Numbered from the stretch's first letter, positions 25,051-38,670 are shown. The stretch is DNA of 64,000 bases from Closterium sp. NIES-65 (GCA_948144175.1 CANXME010002275.1:5953001-6017000), one strand, 5' to 3'. Made by a program: numbers and translations. The notes: a model not told the origin generated them from the letters alone.

Positions 25051-28000
25051 TCTAGCTCTTTTGCACACGCTAGGCCCTTGTTCTTGCAATTTTGCACATG
25101 CTAGGCCCTTGTTCTTGCAATTTTGCACACGCTATGCCCTTTTTCTTGCTATTTTGCACATGCTAGGCCCTTGTTGTTGCTATTTTGCACGTGATAGGCC
25201 CTTGTTCTTGCAATATTGCACACGCTAGGCCCTTGTTCTTGCAATATTGCACACGCTAGGTCCTTGTTCTTGTAGTTTTGCATTCGTTAGGCCCTTGTTC
25301 TTGCAGTTTTGCATACGCTAGGCCCTCGTTCTTGCAATTTTGCACATGCTAGGCCCTTGTTCTTGCAATATTGCACACGCTAGGCCCTTGTTCTTGCAAT
25401 ATTGCACACGCTAGGCCCTTGTTCTTGCAATATTGCACACGCTAGGCCCTTGTTCTTGCAATATTGCATACGCTAGGCCCTTGTTCTTGCAATTTTGCAC
25501 ACGCTAGGCCCTTGTTCTTGCAATTTTGCACGCGCTAGGCACTTGTTCTTGCTATTTTGCACGTGCTAGGCCCTGGTTCTTGCAATTTTGCACATGCTAG
25601 GCCCTTGTTCTTGCAATTTTGCACTCGCTAGGCCCTTGTTCTTGCAGTTTTGCACTCACTAGGCCCTTGTTCTTGCAATTTTGCACACGCTAGGCCCTTG
25701 TTCTTGCAATTTTGCACACGCTAGGCCCTTGATCTTGCAATTTTGCACGCGCTAGGCCCTTGTTCTTGCAGTTTTGCACTTGCTTGGCCCTTGTTCTTGC
25801 GGTTTTGCACACGCTAGGCCCTTCTTCTTGCAATTTTGCACTCGCTAGGCCCTTGTTCTTGCTATTTTGCACATGCTAGGCCCTTGTTCTTGCAATTTTG
25901 CACTCGCTAGGCCCATGTATTTGCTATTTTGCACACGCTAGGCCCTTGTTCTTGCTATTTTGCACTCGCTAGGTCCTTTTTCTTGCTATTTTGCACACGC
26001 TAGGCCCTTGTTCTTGCAATTGTGCACACGCTAGGCCCTTGTTCTTGCAATTTTGCACACGCTAAGCCCTTGTTCTAGCTATTTTGCACACGCTAGGCCC
26101 TTGTTCTTGCAATTTTGCACATGCTAGGCCCTTGTTCTTGCAATTTTGCACACGCTATGCCCTTTTTCTTGCTATTTTGCACATGCTAGGCCCTTGTTCT
26201 TGCTATTTTGCACGTGATAGGCCCTTGTTCTTGCAATATTGCACACGCTAGGCCGTTGTTCTTGCAATATTGCACACGCTAGGTCCTTGTTCATGTAGTT
26301 TTGCATTCGTTTGGCCCTTGTTCTTGCAGTTTTGCACACGCTAGGCCCTCGTTGTTGCAATTTTGCACATGCTAGGCCCTTGTTCTTGCAATATTGCACA
26401 CGCTAGGCCCTTGTTCTTGCAATATTGCACACGCTAGGCCCTTGTTCTTGCAATATTGCACACGCTAGGCCCTTGTTCTTGCAATATTGCATACGCTAGG
26501 CCCTTGTTCTTGCAATTTTGCACACGCTAGGCCCTTGTTCTTGCAATTTTGCACGCGCTAGGCACTTGTTCTTGCTATTTTGCACGTGCTAGGCCCTGGT
26601 TCTTGCAATTTTGCACATGCTAGGCCCTTGTTCTTGCAATTTTGCACTCGCTAGGCCCTTGTTCTTGCAGTTTTGCACTCACTAGGCCCTTGTTCTTGCA
26701 ATTTTGCACACGCTAGGCCCTTGTTCTTGCAATTTTGCACACGCTAGGCCCTTGATCTTGCAATTTTGCACTCGCTAGGCCCTTGTTCTTGCAGTTTTGC
26801 ACATGCTTGGCCCTTGTTCTTGCGGTTTTGCACACGCTAGGCCCTTCTTCTTGCAATTTTGCACTCGCTAGGCCCTTGTTCTTGGAATTTTGCACATGCT
26901 AGGCCCTTGTTCTTGCAATTTTGCACTTGCTAGGCCCATGTTCTTGCTATTTTGCACACGCTAGGCCCTTGTTCTTGCTATTTTGCACTCGCTAGGCCCT
27001 TATTCTTGCTATTTTGCACACGCTAGGCCCTTGTTCTTGCAATTGTGCACACGCTAGGCCCTTGTTCTTGCAATTTTGCACACGCTAAGCCCTTGTTCTA
27101 GCTATTTTGCACACGCTAGGCCCTTGTTCTTGCAATTTTGCACATGCTAGGCCCTTGTTCTTGCAATTTTGCACACGCTAGGCCCTTTTTCTTGCTATTT
27201 TGCACATGCTAGGCCCTTGTTCTTGCTATTTTGCACGTGCTAGGCCCTTGTTCTTGCAATATTGCACACGCTAGGCCCTTGTTCTTGCAATATTGCACAC
27301 GCTAGGTCCTTGTTCTTGTAGTTTTGCATTTGTTAGGCCCTTGTTCTTGCAGTTTTGCACACGCTAGGCCCTCGTTCTTGCAATTTTGCACATGCTAGGC
27401 CCTTGTTCTTGCAATATTGCACACGCTAGGCCCTTGTTCTTGCAATATTGCACACGCTAGGCCCTTGTTCTTGCAATATTGCATACGCTAGGCCCTTGTT
27501 CTTGCAATTTTGCACACGCTAGGCCCTTGTTCTTGCAATTTTGCACGCGCTAGGCACTTGTTCTTGCTATTTTGCACGTGCTAGGCCCTGGTTCTTGCAA
27601 TTTTGCACATGCTAGGCCCTTGTTCTTGCAATTTTGCACTCGCTAGGCCCTTGTTCTTGCAGTTTTGCACTCACTAGGCCCTTGTTCTTGCAATTTTGCA
27701 CACGCTAGGCCCTTGTTCTTGCAATTTTGCACATGCTAGGCCCTTGATCTTGCAATTTTGCACTCGCTAGGCCCTTGTTCTTGCAGTTTTGCACTCGCTT
27801 GGCCCTTGTTCTTGCGGTTTTGCACACGCTAGGCCCTTCTTCTTGCAATTTTGCACTCGCTAGGCCCTTCTTCTTGCAATTTTGCACACGCTAGGCCCTT
27901 GTTCTTGCAATTTTGCGCTCGCTAGGCCCATGTTCTTGCTATTTTGCACACGCTAGGCCCTTGTTCTTGCAATTTTGCACTCCCTAGGCCCTTATTCTTG

Positions 28001-28088
28001 CTATTTTGCACACGCTAGGCCCTTGTTCTTGCAATTGTGCACACGCTAGGCCCTTGTTCTTGCAATTTTGCACACGCTAAGCCCTTGT
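25051..28088 (+). repeat. Three consecutive domain B units (33, 33, 32 monomers)
   Basis: Measured between TCTAGC landmarks, the units span 25,051-26,073 (1,023 bp), 26,074-27,096 (1,023 bp) and 27,097-28,088 (992 bp). They share GATAGGCCC or GCTAGGCCC after GCACGTG, TTGTAGTTTTGCATT, the run of CAATATTGCAC monomers, GCACGCGCTAGGCAC, GGCCCTGGTTC and the GCGGTTTTGC trio. The 31-bp length difference is one monomer. This is the most regular part of the window. Confidence 0.85.
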
Positions 28089-30058
28089 TCTAGCTATTTT
28101 GCACACGCTAGGCCCTTGTTCTTGCAATTTTGCACTCGCTAGGCCCATGTTCTTGCTATTTTGCACACGCTAGGCCCTTGTTCTTGCTATTTTGCACTCG
28201 CTAGGCCCTTATTCTTGCTTGTTTGCACACGCTAGGCCCTTGTTCTTACAATTTTGCACACGCTAGGCCCTTGTTCTTCCAATTTTGCACACACTAGGCC
28301 CTTGTTCTTGCAATTTTGCACACGCTAGGCCCTTGTTCTTGCTATTTTGCACACGCTAATCTCTATTCTTGCAATTTTGCACTCGCTAGGCCCTTGTTCT
28401 TGCAATTTTGCACACGCTAGGCCCTTGTTCTTGCAATTGTGCACACGCTAGGCCCTTCTTCTTGCAATTTTGCACTCGCTAGGCCCTTGTTCTTGGAATT
28501 TTGCACATGCTAGGCCCTTGTTCTTGCAATTTTGCACTTGCTAGGCCCATGTTCTTGCTATTTTGCACACGCTAGGCCCTTGTTCTTGCTATTTTGCACT
28601 CGCTAGGCCCTTATTCTTGCTATTTTGCACACGCTAGGCCCTTGTTCTTGCAATTGTGCACACGCTAGGCCCTTGTTCTTGCAATTTTGCACACGCTAAG
28701 CCCTTGTTCTAGCTATTTTGCACACGCTAGGCCCTTGTTCTTGCAATTTTGCACATGCTAGGCCCTTGTTCTTGCAATTTTGCACACGCTAGGCCCTTTT
28801 TCTTGCTATTTTGCACATGCTAGGCCCTTGTTCTTGCTATTTTGCACGTGCTAGGCCCTTGTTCTTGCAATATTGCACACGCTAGGCCCTTGTTCTTGCA
28901 ATATTGCACACGCTAGGTCCTTGTTCTTGTAGTTTTGCATTTGTTAGGCCCTTGTTCTTGCAGTTTTGCACACGCTAGGCCCTCGTTCTTGCAATTTTGC
29001 ACATGCTAGGCCCTTGTTCTTGCAATATTCCACACGCTAGGCCCTTGTTCTTGCAATATTGCACACGCTAGGCCCTTGTTCTTGCAATATTGCATACGCT
29101 AGGCCCTTGTTCTTGCAATTTTGCACACGCTAGGCCCTTGTTCTTGCAATTTTGCACGCGCTAGGCACTTGTTCTTGCTATTTTGCACGTGCTAGGCCCT
29201 GGTTCTTGCAATTTTGCACATGCTAGGCCCTTGTTCTTGCAATTTTGCACTCGCTAGGCCCTTGTTCTTGCAGTTTTGCACTCACTAGGCCCTTGTTCTT
29301 GCAATTTTGCACACGCTAGGCCCTTGTTCTTGCAATTTTGCACATGCTAGGCCCTTGATCTTGCAATTTTGCACTCGCTAGGCCCTTGTTCTTGCAGTTT
29401 TGCACTCGCTTGGCCCTTGTTCTTGCGGTTTTGCACACGCTAGGCCCTTCTTCTTGCAATTTTGCACTCGCTAGGCCCTTCTTCTTGCAATTTTGCACAC
29501 GCTAGGCCCTTGTTCTTGCAATTTTGCACTCGCTAGGCCCATGTTCTTGCTATTTAGCACACGCTAGGCCCTTGTTCTTGCAATTTTGCACTCCCTAGGC
29601 CCTTTTTCTTGCTATTTTGCACACGCTAGGCCCTTGTTCTTGCAATTGTGCACACGCTAGGCCCTTGTTCTTGCAATTTTGCACACGCTAAGCCCTTGTT
29701 CTAGCTATTTTGCACACGCTAGGCCCTTGTTCTTGCAATTTTGCACTCGCTAGGCCCATGTTCTTGCTATTTTGCACACGCTAGGCCCTTGTTCTTGCTA
29801 TTTTGCACTCGCTAGGCCCTTATTCTTGCTTGTTTGCTCACGCTAGGCCCTTGTTCTTACAATTTTGCACACGCTAGGCCCTTGTTCTTCCAATTTTGCA
29901 CACACTAGGCCCTTGTTCTTGCAATTTTGCACACGCTAGGCCCTTGTTCTTGCTATTTTGCACACGCTAATGTCTATTCTTGCAATTTTGCACTCGCTAG
30001 GCCCTTGTTCTTGCAATTTTGCACACGCTAGGCCCTTGTTCTTGCAATTGTGCACACG
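26837..30058 (+). repeat. 1,611-bp tandem duplication
   Basis: A unit of 51 monomers of 31 bp plus one of 30 bp is doubled at about 26,837-28,447 and 28,448-30,058. Both copies contain the short monomer with AATCTCTATTCTTGC (28,359; changed to AATGTCTATTC at 29,970) and TTGGAATTTTGCACATG at their start. The copies differ by only a few bases by eye. A third short monomer of this type is at about 30,370. The duplication spans about one and a half of the 1-kb units and breaks their phase. Confidence 0.85.
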
Positions 30059-33000
30059 CTAGGCCCTTGTTCTTGCAATTTTGCACACGCTAAGCCCTTG
30101 TTCTAGCTATTTTGCACACGCTAGGCCCATGTTCTGTCAATTTTGCACTCGCTAGGCCCATGTTCTTGCTATTTTGCACACGCTAGGCCCTTACTCTTGC
30201 TATTTTGCACTCGCTGGGCCCTTTTTCTTGCTTGTTTGCACACGCAAGGCCCTTGTTCTTCCAATTTTGCACTCGCTAGGCCCTTGTTCTTGCAATTTTG
30301 CACACGCTAGGCCCTTGTTCTTGCAATTTTGCACACGCTAGGCCCTTGTTCTTGCTATTTTGCACACGCTAATCTCTATTCTTGCAATTTTGCACTCGCT
30401 AGGCCCTTGTTCTTGCAATTTTGCACACGCTAGGCCCTTGTTCTTCCAATTTTGCACACGATAGGCCCTTGTTCTTGAAATTCCGCACTCGCTAGGCCCT
30501 TGTTCTTGAAATTTTACACTCGCTAGGCCCTTGTTCTTCCAATTTTGCATACGCTAGGCCCTTGTTCTTGCAATTTTGCACTCGCTAGGCCCTTGTTCTT
30601 GCAATTTTGCACACACTAGGCCCTTGTTCTTGCAATTTTGCACACGCTAGGCCCTTATTCTTGCAATTTTGCACTCGCTAGGCCCTTGTTCTTGCAATTT
30701 TGCACTCGCTAGGCCCTTGTTCTTGCAATTTTGCACACGCTAGGCCCTTGTTCTTGCAATTTTGCACTCGCTAGGCCCATGTTTTTGCTATTTTGCACAC
30801 GCTAGGCCCTTGTTCTTGCTATTTTGCACTCGCTAGGCCCTTATTCTTGCTATTTTGCATACGCTAGGCCCTTGTTCTTGCAATTGTGCACACGCTAGGC
30901 CCTTGTTCTTGCAATTTTGCACACGCTAAGCCCTTGTTCTAGCTATTTTGCACACGCTAGGCCCTTGTTCTTGCAATTTTGCACTCGCTAGGCCCATGTT
31001 CTTGCTATTTTGCACACGCTAGGCCCTTGTTCTTGCTATTTTGCACTCGCTAGACCCTTGTTCTTCCAATTTTGCACTTGCTAGGCCCTTGTTCTTCCAA
31101 TTTTGCACACGCTAGGCCCTTGTTCTTGCTATTTTGCACACGCTAGGCCCTTGTTCTTAAAAGTTTGCACATGCTAGGCCCGTGTTCTTGCTATTTTGCA
31201 CACGCTAGGCCCTTGTTCTTCCAATTTTGCACACGCTAGGCCCTTGTTCTTGAAATTGCGCACTCGCTAGGCCGTTGTTCTTGAAATTTTGCACACGCTA
31301 TGCTCTTGTTCTTGCAATTTTGCACACGCTAGGCCCTTGTTCTTGCAATTTTGTACTCGCTAGGCCCTTGTTCTTGCAATTTTGCACACGCTAGGCCCTT
31401 GTTCTTGCAATTTTGCACACGCTAGGCCCTTGTTCTTGCAATTTTGCACTCGCTAGGCCCTTGTTCTTGCAATTTTGCACTTGCTAGGCCCTTGTTCTTG
31501 GAATTTTGCACACGCTAGGCCCTTGTTCTTGAAATGTTGCACACGCTAGGCCCTTCTTCTCCCTTTTTTGCACACGCTAGGCCCTTGTTCTAGCTATTTT
31601 GCACACGCTAGGCCCTTGTTCTTCCAATTTTGCACACGATAGGCCCTTGTTCTTGAAATTCCGCACTTGCTAGGCCCTTGTTCTTGAAATTTTACACACG
31701 CTAGGCCCTTCCTCTTGCAATTTTGCACACGCTAGGCCCTTGTTCTTGCAATTTTGCACTCGCTAGGCCCTTGTTCTTGCAATTTTGCAGACGCTAGGCC
31801 CTTGTTCTTGCAATTGTGCACACGCTAGGCCCTTGTTCTTGCAATTTTGCACACGCTAAGCCCTTGTTCTAGCAATTTTGCACACGCTAGGCTCTTGTTC
31901 TTGCAATTTTGCACTCGCTAGGCCCATGTTCTTGCTATTTTGCACACGCTAGGCCCTTGTTCTTGCTATTTTGCACACGCTAGGCCCTTGTTCTTCCAAT
32001 TTTGCACTCGCTAAGCCCTTGTTCTTGCAATTTTGCACACGCTAGGCCCTTGTTCTTGCTATTTTGCACACGCGAATCCCTTGTTCTTGCTATTTTGCAC
32101 ACGCTAGGCCCTTGTTCTTAAAAATTTGCACATGCTAGGCCCGTGTTCTTGCTATTTTGCACACGCTAGGCCCTTGTTCTTCCAATTTTGCACACGATAG
32201 GCCCTTGTTCTTGAAATTCCGCACTCACTAGGCCCTTGTTCTTGAAATTTTACACACGCTAGGCCCTTGTTCTTGCAATTTTGCACACGCTAGGCCCTTG
32301 TTCTTGCAATTTTGCACTCGCTAGGCCCTTGTTCTTGCAATTTTGCACACGCTAGGCCCTTGTTCTTGCAATTTTGCACACGCTAGGCCCTTGTTCTTGC
32401 AATTTTGCACTCGCTAGGCCCTTGTTCTTGCAATTTTGCACTCGCTAGGCCCTTGTTCTTGCAATTTTGCACACGCTAGGCCCTTGTTCTTGCAATTTTG
32501 CACACGCTAGGCCCATGTTCTTGCTATTTTGCACACGCTAGGCCCTTGTTCTTGCTATTTTGCACACGCTAAGCTCTTGTTCTTAAAATTGTGCACTTGC
32601 TAGGCCCGTGTTCTTGCTATTTTGCACACGCTAGGCCCTTGTTTTTTAACTTTTGCACACGCTATGCTCTTGTTCTTGCAATTTTGCACACGCTAGGCCC
32701 TTGTTCTTGCAATTTTGTACTCGCTAGGCCCTTGTTCTTGCAATTTTGCACACGCTAGGCCCTTGTTCTTGCAATTTTGCACACGCTAAGCCCTTGTTCT
32801 TCCAATTTTGCACTCGCTAGGCCCTTGTTCTTGGAATTTTGCACACGCTAGGCCCTTGTTCTTGAAATGTTGCACACGCTAGGCCCTTCTTCTCCCTTTT
32901 TTGCACACGCTAGGCCCTTGTTCTTGCAATTTTGCACACGCTAGGCCCTTGTTCTTGCTATTTTGCACATGCTAGGCCCTTGTTCTTGCAATTTTGCACT

Positions 33001-35287
33001 CGCTAGGCCCATGTTCTTGCTAGTTTGCACACGCTAGGCCTTTGTTCTTGCTATTTTGCACTCGCTAGGCCCTTATTCTTGCTATTTTGCACACACTAGG
33101 CCCTTGTTCTTGCAATTTTGCACACGCTAGGCACTTGTTCTTCCAATTTTGCACTCGCTAGGCCCTTGTTCTTGCAATTTTGCACACGATAGGCCCTTGT
33201 TCTCGCTATTTTGCACACACTAGGCCCTTGTTCTTGCTATTTTGCACATGATAGGCCCTTGTTCTTCCAGTTTTGCACACACTAGGCCCTTGTTCTTGAA
33301 ATTTTGCACACGCTAGGCCCTTGTTATTGCACTTTTGAACACGCTAGGCACTTGTTTCTCCAATTTTGCAGTCGCCAGGCCCTTGTTCTTGAAATTTTGA
33401 ACACACTAGGCCCTTGTTCTTCTAATTTTGCACATGCTAGGCCCTTGTTCTTGCTATTGTGCACACGCTGGGCCCTTGTTCCTCCAATTCTGCACTCGCT
33501 AGGCCCTTGTTCTTGAAATGTTGCACACGCTAGGCCCTTGTTCTTGCAATTTTGCGCACGCTAGGCCCTTGTTCTTCCAATTTTGCACATGCTAGGCCCT
33601 TGTTCCTGAAATTTTGCACATGCTTGGCCCTTGTTCTTGAAATTTTGCACGTGTTTGGCCCTTGTTCTTGCAATTTTTCACACGCTAGGCCCTTGTTTTT
33701 GCTATTTTGCACACACTAGGCCCTTGTTCTTGCTATTTTGCACACGCTAGGCCCTTGTTCTGGAAATTTTGCACACGCTAGGCCCTTGTTCTTGCTATTT
33801 TGCACATGCTAGGCCCTTGTTCTTCCAGTTTTGCACACGCTAGGCCCTTGTTCTTGAAATTTTGCACTCGCTAGGTCCTTGTTCTTGAACTTTTGCACAC
33901 GCTAGGCCCTTGTTCTTGCAGTTGTGCACACACTAGGCACTTTTTCTTCCAATTTTGCACTCGCTAGGCCCTTGTTCTCAAACTTTTGCACACGCTAGGC
34001 CCTTGTTCTTGCAATTTTGCACTCGCTAGGCCCTTGTTCTTGAAATTTTGCACACGCTAGGCCCTTGTCCTTGCTATTTTGCACACGCTAGGCCCTTGTG
34101 CTTCCAATTTTGCACATGCTAGGCCCTTGTTCTTGAAATTTTGCACATGCTTGGCCCTTGTTCTTGAAATTTGCACGTGCTTGGCCCTTGTTCTTGCAAC
34201 TTTGCACACGCTAGGCCCTTGTTGTTGCAATTTTGCACTCGCTAGGCCCTTGTTCTGGCAATTTTGCACACGCTAGGCCCTTGTTCTTCCAATTTTGCAC
34301 ACACTAGGCCATTTTTCTTGCTATTTTGCACACGCTAGGCCCTTGTTCTTGAAATTTTGCACACGCTAGGCACTTGTTCTTGCTATTTTGCACATGCTAG
34401 GCCCTTGTTCTTCCAGTTTTGCACACGCTAGGCCCTTGTTCTTGCTATTTTGCACACGCTAGGCCCTTGTTCTTGCTATTTTGCACACGCTAGGCCCTTG
34501 TTCTTGAAATTGTGCACACGCTAGGCCCTTGTTCTTGCTATTTTGCACACGCTAGGCCCTTGTTCTTGCAATTTTGCACTCGCTAGGCCCTTGTTCTTGA
34601 AATTTTGCACATGCTAGGCCCTTGTTCTTGCAATTTTGCACACGCTAGGCACTTGTTCTTCATATTTTGCACTTGCTAGGCCCTTGTTCTTGAAAGTTTG
34701 CACACGATAGGCCCTTGTTCTTGCTATATTGCACACGCTAGGCCCTTTTTCTTCCAATTTTGCACATGCTAGGCCCTTGTTCTTGAAATTTTGCACATGC
34801 TTGGCCCTTGTTCTTGAAATTTTGCACGTGCTTGGCCCTTGTTCTTGCAATTTTGCACACGCAAGGCCCTTGTTCTTGCAATTTTGCACTTGCTAGGCCC
34901 TTGTTCTTGCAATTTTGCACACGCTAAGCCCTTGTTCTTCCAATTTTGCACTCGCTAGGCCCTTATTCTTGCAATTTTGCACAAGATAGGCCCTTGTTCT
35001 TGCTATTTTGCACACACTAGGCCCTTGTTCTTGCTATTTTGCACACGCTAGGCCCTTGTTCATGAAATTTTGCACACGCTAGGCCCTTGTTCTTGCTATT
35101 TTGCACATGCTAGGCCCTTATTCTTCCAGTTTTGCACACGCTAGGCCCTTGTTCTTGAAATTTTGCACTCGCTAGGTCCTTGTTCTTGAACTTTTGCACA
35201 CGCTAGGCCCTTGTTCTTGCAGTTTTGCACACACTAGGCACTTGTTCTTCCAATTTTGCACTCGCTAGGCCCTTGTTCTCAAAATTT

Positions 35288-37333
35288 TGCACACGCTAGG
35301 CCCTTGATCTTGCAATTTTGCACACGCTAGGCCCTTGTTCTTCCAATTTTGCACTCGCTAGGCCCTTGTTCTTGCAATTTTGCACACGCTAGGCCCTTGT
35401 TCTTGCAATTTTGCACACGCTAGGCCCTTGTTCTTGCAGTTTTGTACTCGCTTGGCCCTTGTTCTTGAAACTTGGCACACGCTAGGCCCTTGTTCTTGCT
35501 ATTTTGCACACGCTAGGCCCTTGTTCTTCTAATTTTGCACATGCTAGGCCCTTGTTCTTGAAATTTTGCACATGCTTGGCCCTTGTTCCTAAAATTGTGC
35601 ACGTGCTTGGCCCTTGTTCTTGCAATTTTGCACACGCTAGTCCCTTGTTGTTGCAATTTTGCACTCGCTAGGCCCTTGTTCTTGCATTTTTGCACACGCT
35701 AGGCCCTTGTTCTTCCAATTTTGCGCACACTAGGCCCTTGTTCTTGCTATTTTGCACACGCTAGGCCCTTGTTCTTCTAATTTTGCACATGCTAGGCCCT
35801 TGTTCTTGCTATTGTGCACACGTTGGGCCCTTGTTCCTCCAATTCTGCACCCGCTAGGCCCTTGTTCTTGAAATGTTGCACACGCTAGGCCCTTGTTCTT
35901 GCAATTTTGCGCACGCTAGGCCCTTGTTCTTCCAATTTTACACATGCTAGGCCCTTGTTCCTGAAATTTTGCACATGCTTGGCCATTGTTCTTGAAATTT
36001 TGCACGTGCTTGGCCCTTGTTCTTGCAATTTTTCACACGCTAGGCCCTTGTTCTTGCAATTTTGCACTTGCTAGGCCCTTGTTCTTGCAATTTTGCACAC
36101 GCTAAGCCCTTGTTCTTCCAATTTTGCACTCGCTAGGCCCTTATTCTTGCAATTTTGCACAAGATAGGCCCTTGTTCTTGCTATTTTGCACACACTAGGC
36201 CCTTGTTCTTGTAATTTTGCACACGCTAGGCCCTTGTTCTGGAAATTTTGCACACGCTAGGCCCTTGTTCTTGCTATTTTGCACATGCTAGGCCCTTGTT
36301 CTTGCTATTTTGCACACGCTAGGCCCTTGATCTTGCAATTTTGCACACGCTAGGCCCTTGTTCTTCCAATTTTGCACTCGCTAGGCCCTTGTTCTTGCAA
36401 TTTTGCACACGCTAGGCCCTTGTTCTTGCAATTTTGCACACGCTAGGCCCTTGTTCTTGCAGTTTTGTACTCGCTTGGCCCTTGTTCTTGAAACTTGGCA
36501 CACGCTAGGCCCTTGTTCTTGCTATTTTGCACACGCTAGGCCCTTGTTCTTCTAATTTTGCACATGCTAGGCCCTTGTTCTTGAAATTTTGCACATGCTT
36601 GGCCCTTGTTCCTAAAATTGTGCACGTGCTTGGCCCTTGTTCTTGCAATTTTGCACACGCTAGTCCCTTGTTGTTGCAATTTTGCACTCGCTAGGCCCTT
36701 GTTCTTGCATTTTTGCACACGCTAGGCCCTTGTTCTTCCAATTTTGCGCACACTAGGCCCTTGTTCTTGCTATTTTGCACACACTAGGCCCTTGTTCTTC
36801 TAATTTTGCACATGCTAGGCCCTTGTTCTTGCTATTGTGCACACGTTGGGCCCTTGTTCCTCCAATTCTGCACCCGCTAGGCCCTTGTTCTTGAAATGTT
36901 GCACACGCTAGGCCCTTGTTCTTGCAATTTTGCGCACGCTAGGCCCTTGTTCTTCCAATTTTACACATGCTAGGCCCTTGTTCCTGAAATTTTGCACATG
37001 CTTGGCCATTGTTCTTGAAATTTTGCACGTGCTTGGCCCTTGTTCTTGCAATTTTTCACACGCTAGGCCCTTGTTCTTGCAATTTTGCACTTGCTAGGCC
37101 CTTGTTCTTGCAATTTTGCACACGCTAAGCCCTTGTTCTTCCAATTTTGCACTCGCTAGGCCCTTATTCTTGCAATTTTGCACAAGATAGGCCCTTGTTC
37201 TTGCTATTTTGCACACACTAGGCCCTTGTTCTTGTAATTTTGCACACGCTAGGCCCTTGTTCTGGAAATTTTGCACACGCTAGGCCCTTGTACTTGCTAT
37301 TTTGCACATGCTAGGCCCTTGTTCTTGCTATTT
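35288..37333 (+). repeat. 1,023-bp tandem duplication (33 monomers)
   Basis: The unit at about 35,288-36,310 is repeated at 36,311-37,333. Shared rare variants include AAACTTGGCACACG, CCTAAAATTGTGCACGTG, TAGTCCCTTGTTG and CTGCACCCGCTAGG. I counted only about three differences by eye over 1,023 bp, for example CACACG against CACACA near 36,780 and GTTCTTG against GTACTTG near 37,290. Domain A has a single related copy (about 3,530-4,300), so this is a late event. Confidence 0.9.
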
Positions 37334-37729
37334 TGCACACGCTAGGCCCTTGTTCTTGCTATTTTGCACATGCTAGGCCCTTATTCTTCCAGTTTTGCAC
37401 ACGCTAGGCCCTTGTTCTTGAAATTTTGCACTCGCTAGGTCCTTGTTCTTGAACTTTTGCACACGCTAAGCCCTTGTTCTTGCAGTTTTGCACACACTAG
37501 GCACTTGTTCTTCAAATTTTGCACTCGCTAGGCCCTTGTTCTCGCAATTTTGCACACGCTAGGCCCTTGTTCTTCCAGTTTTGCACTCGCTAGGACCTTG
37601 TTCTTGCAATTTTGCACACGCTAAGCCCTTGTTCTTGCAATTTTGCACACGCTAGGCCCTTGTTCATGCAGTTTTGCACACACTAGGCACTTGTTCTTCC
37701 AATTTTGCACTCGCTAGGCCCTTGTTCTT

Positions 37730-38670
37730 GCAATTTTGCACACGCTAGGCCCTTGTTCTTGCTATTTTGCACACGCTAGGCCCTTGTTCTTCCAATTTTG
37801 CACTCGCTAGGCCCTTGTTCTTGCAATTGTGCACACGCTAGGCCCTTGTTCTTCCAATTTTGCACTCGCTAGGCCCTTGTTCTTGCAATTTTGCACACGC
37901 TAGGCTCTTGTTCTTGCAATTTTGCACACGCTAGGCCCTTCCTCTTGAAATTTTGCACTCGCTAGGCCTTTGTTCTTGAAATTTTGCACACGCTAGGCCC
38001 TTGTCCTTGCTATTTTGCACACGCTAGGCCCTTGTTCTTCCAATTTTGCACATGCTAGGCCCTTGTTCTTGAAATTTTGCACATGCTTGGCCCTTGTTCT
38101 TGAAATTTGCACGTGCTTGGCCCTTGTTCTTGCAACTTTGCACACGCTAGGCCCTTGTTGTTGCAATTTTGCACTCGCTAGGCCCTTGTTCTTGCAATCT
38201 TGCACACGATAGGCCTTTGTTCTTGCTATTTTGCACACGCTAGGCCCTTGTTCTTCCAATTTTGCACTCGCTAGGCCTTTGTTCTTGCAATTGTGCACAC
38301 GCAAGGCCCTTGTTCTTCCAATTTTGCACTCGCTAGGCCCTTGTTCTTGCAATTTTGCACACGCTAGGCTCTTGTTCTTGCAATTTTGCACACGCTAGGC
38401 CCTTGCTCTTGAAAGTTTGCACTCGCTAGGCCCTTGTTCTTGAAATTTTGCACACGCTAGGCCCTTGTCCTTGCTATTTTGCACACGCTAGGCCCTTGTT
38501 CTTCCAATTTTGCACATGCTAGGCCCTTGTTCTTGAAATTTTGCACATGCTTGGCCCTTGTTCTTGAAATTTGCACGTGCTTGGCCCTTGTTCTTGCAAC
38601 TTTGCACACGCTAGGCCCTTGTTGTTGCAATTTTGCACTCGCTAGGCCCTTGTTCTTGCAATTTTGCACA
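37730..38670 (+). repeat. 464-bp tandem pair in domain A'
   Basis: This is the counterpart of the pair at 4,910-5,840, with the 30-bp marker blocks at 37,993 and 38,457. Spacing is 464 bp in both places. Its presence in A and A' dates it before the large duplication. Confidence 0.8.

Larger units (their letters stand above)
13551..30340 (+). repeat. Array domain B: 32/33-monomer higher-order repeat
   Basis: Domain B is dominated by GCAATTTTG and GCTATTTTG monomers and is organised into a higher-order repeat of about 1 kb. Two landmarks show the period. The TTCTAGCTATTTTG variant occurs at 14,511, 15,534, 17,766, 19,812, 23,346, 25,051, 26,074, 27,097, 28,089, 28,709 and 29,700. The GCTTGGCCC plus GCGGTTTTGC plus CTTCTTCTTGC trio recurs near 14,220, 15,243, 21,783, 22,775, 24,760, 25,783, 26,805, 27,797 and 29,408. 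Spacings are 1,023 (33 monomers) or 992 bp (32 monomers), with larger steps where segments were duplicated or lost. Other marks are CAATATTGCAC runs, TTGTAGTTTTGCATTCG and GGCCCTGGTTC. No gene is seen. Confidence 0.9.

Noticed and set aside
37993-38391. A 132-codon open frame on the minus strand, Cys/Lys/Arg-rich with 31-residue periods
   Set aside because: It lies wholly in satellite and stays open only because consecutive stop sites are substituted and a 30-bp monomer shifts phase. Period, start type and composition follow from the repeat. The same holds for the other 60-101-codon frames on both strands in the array.
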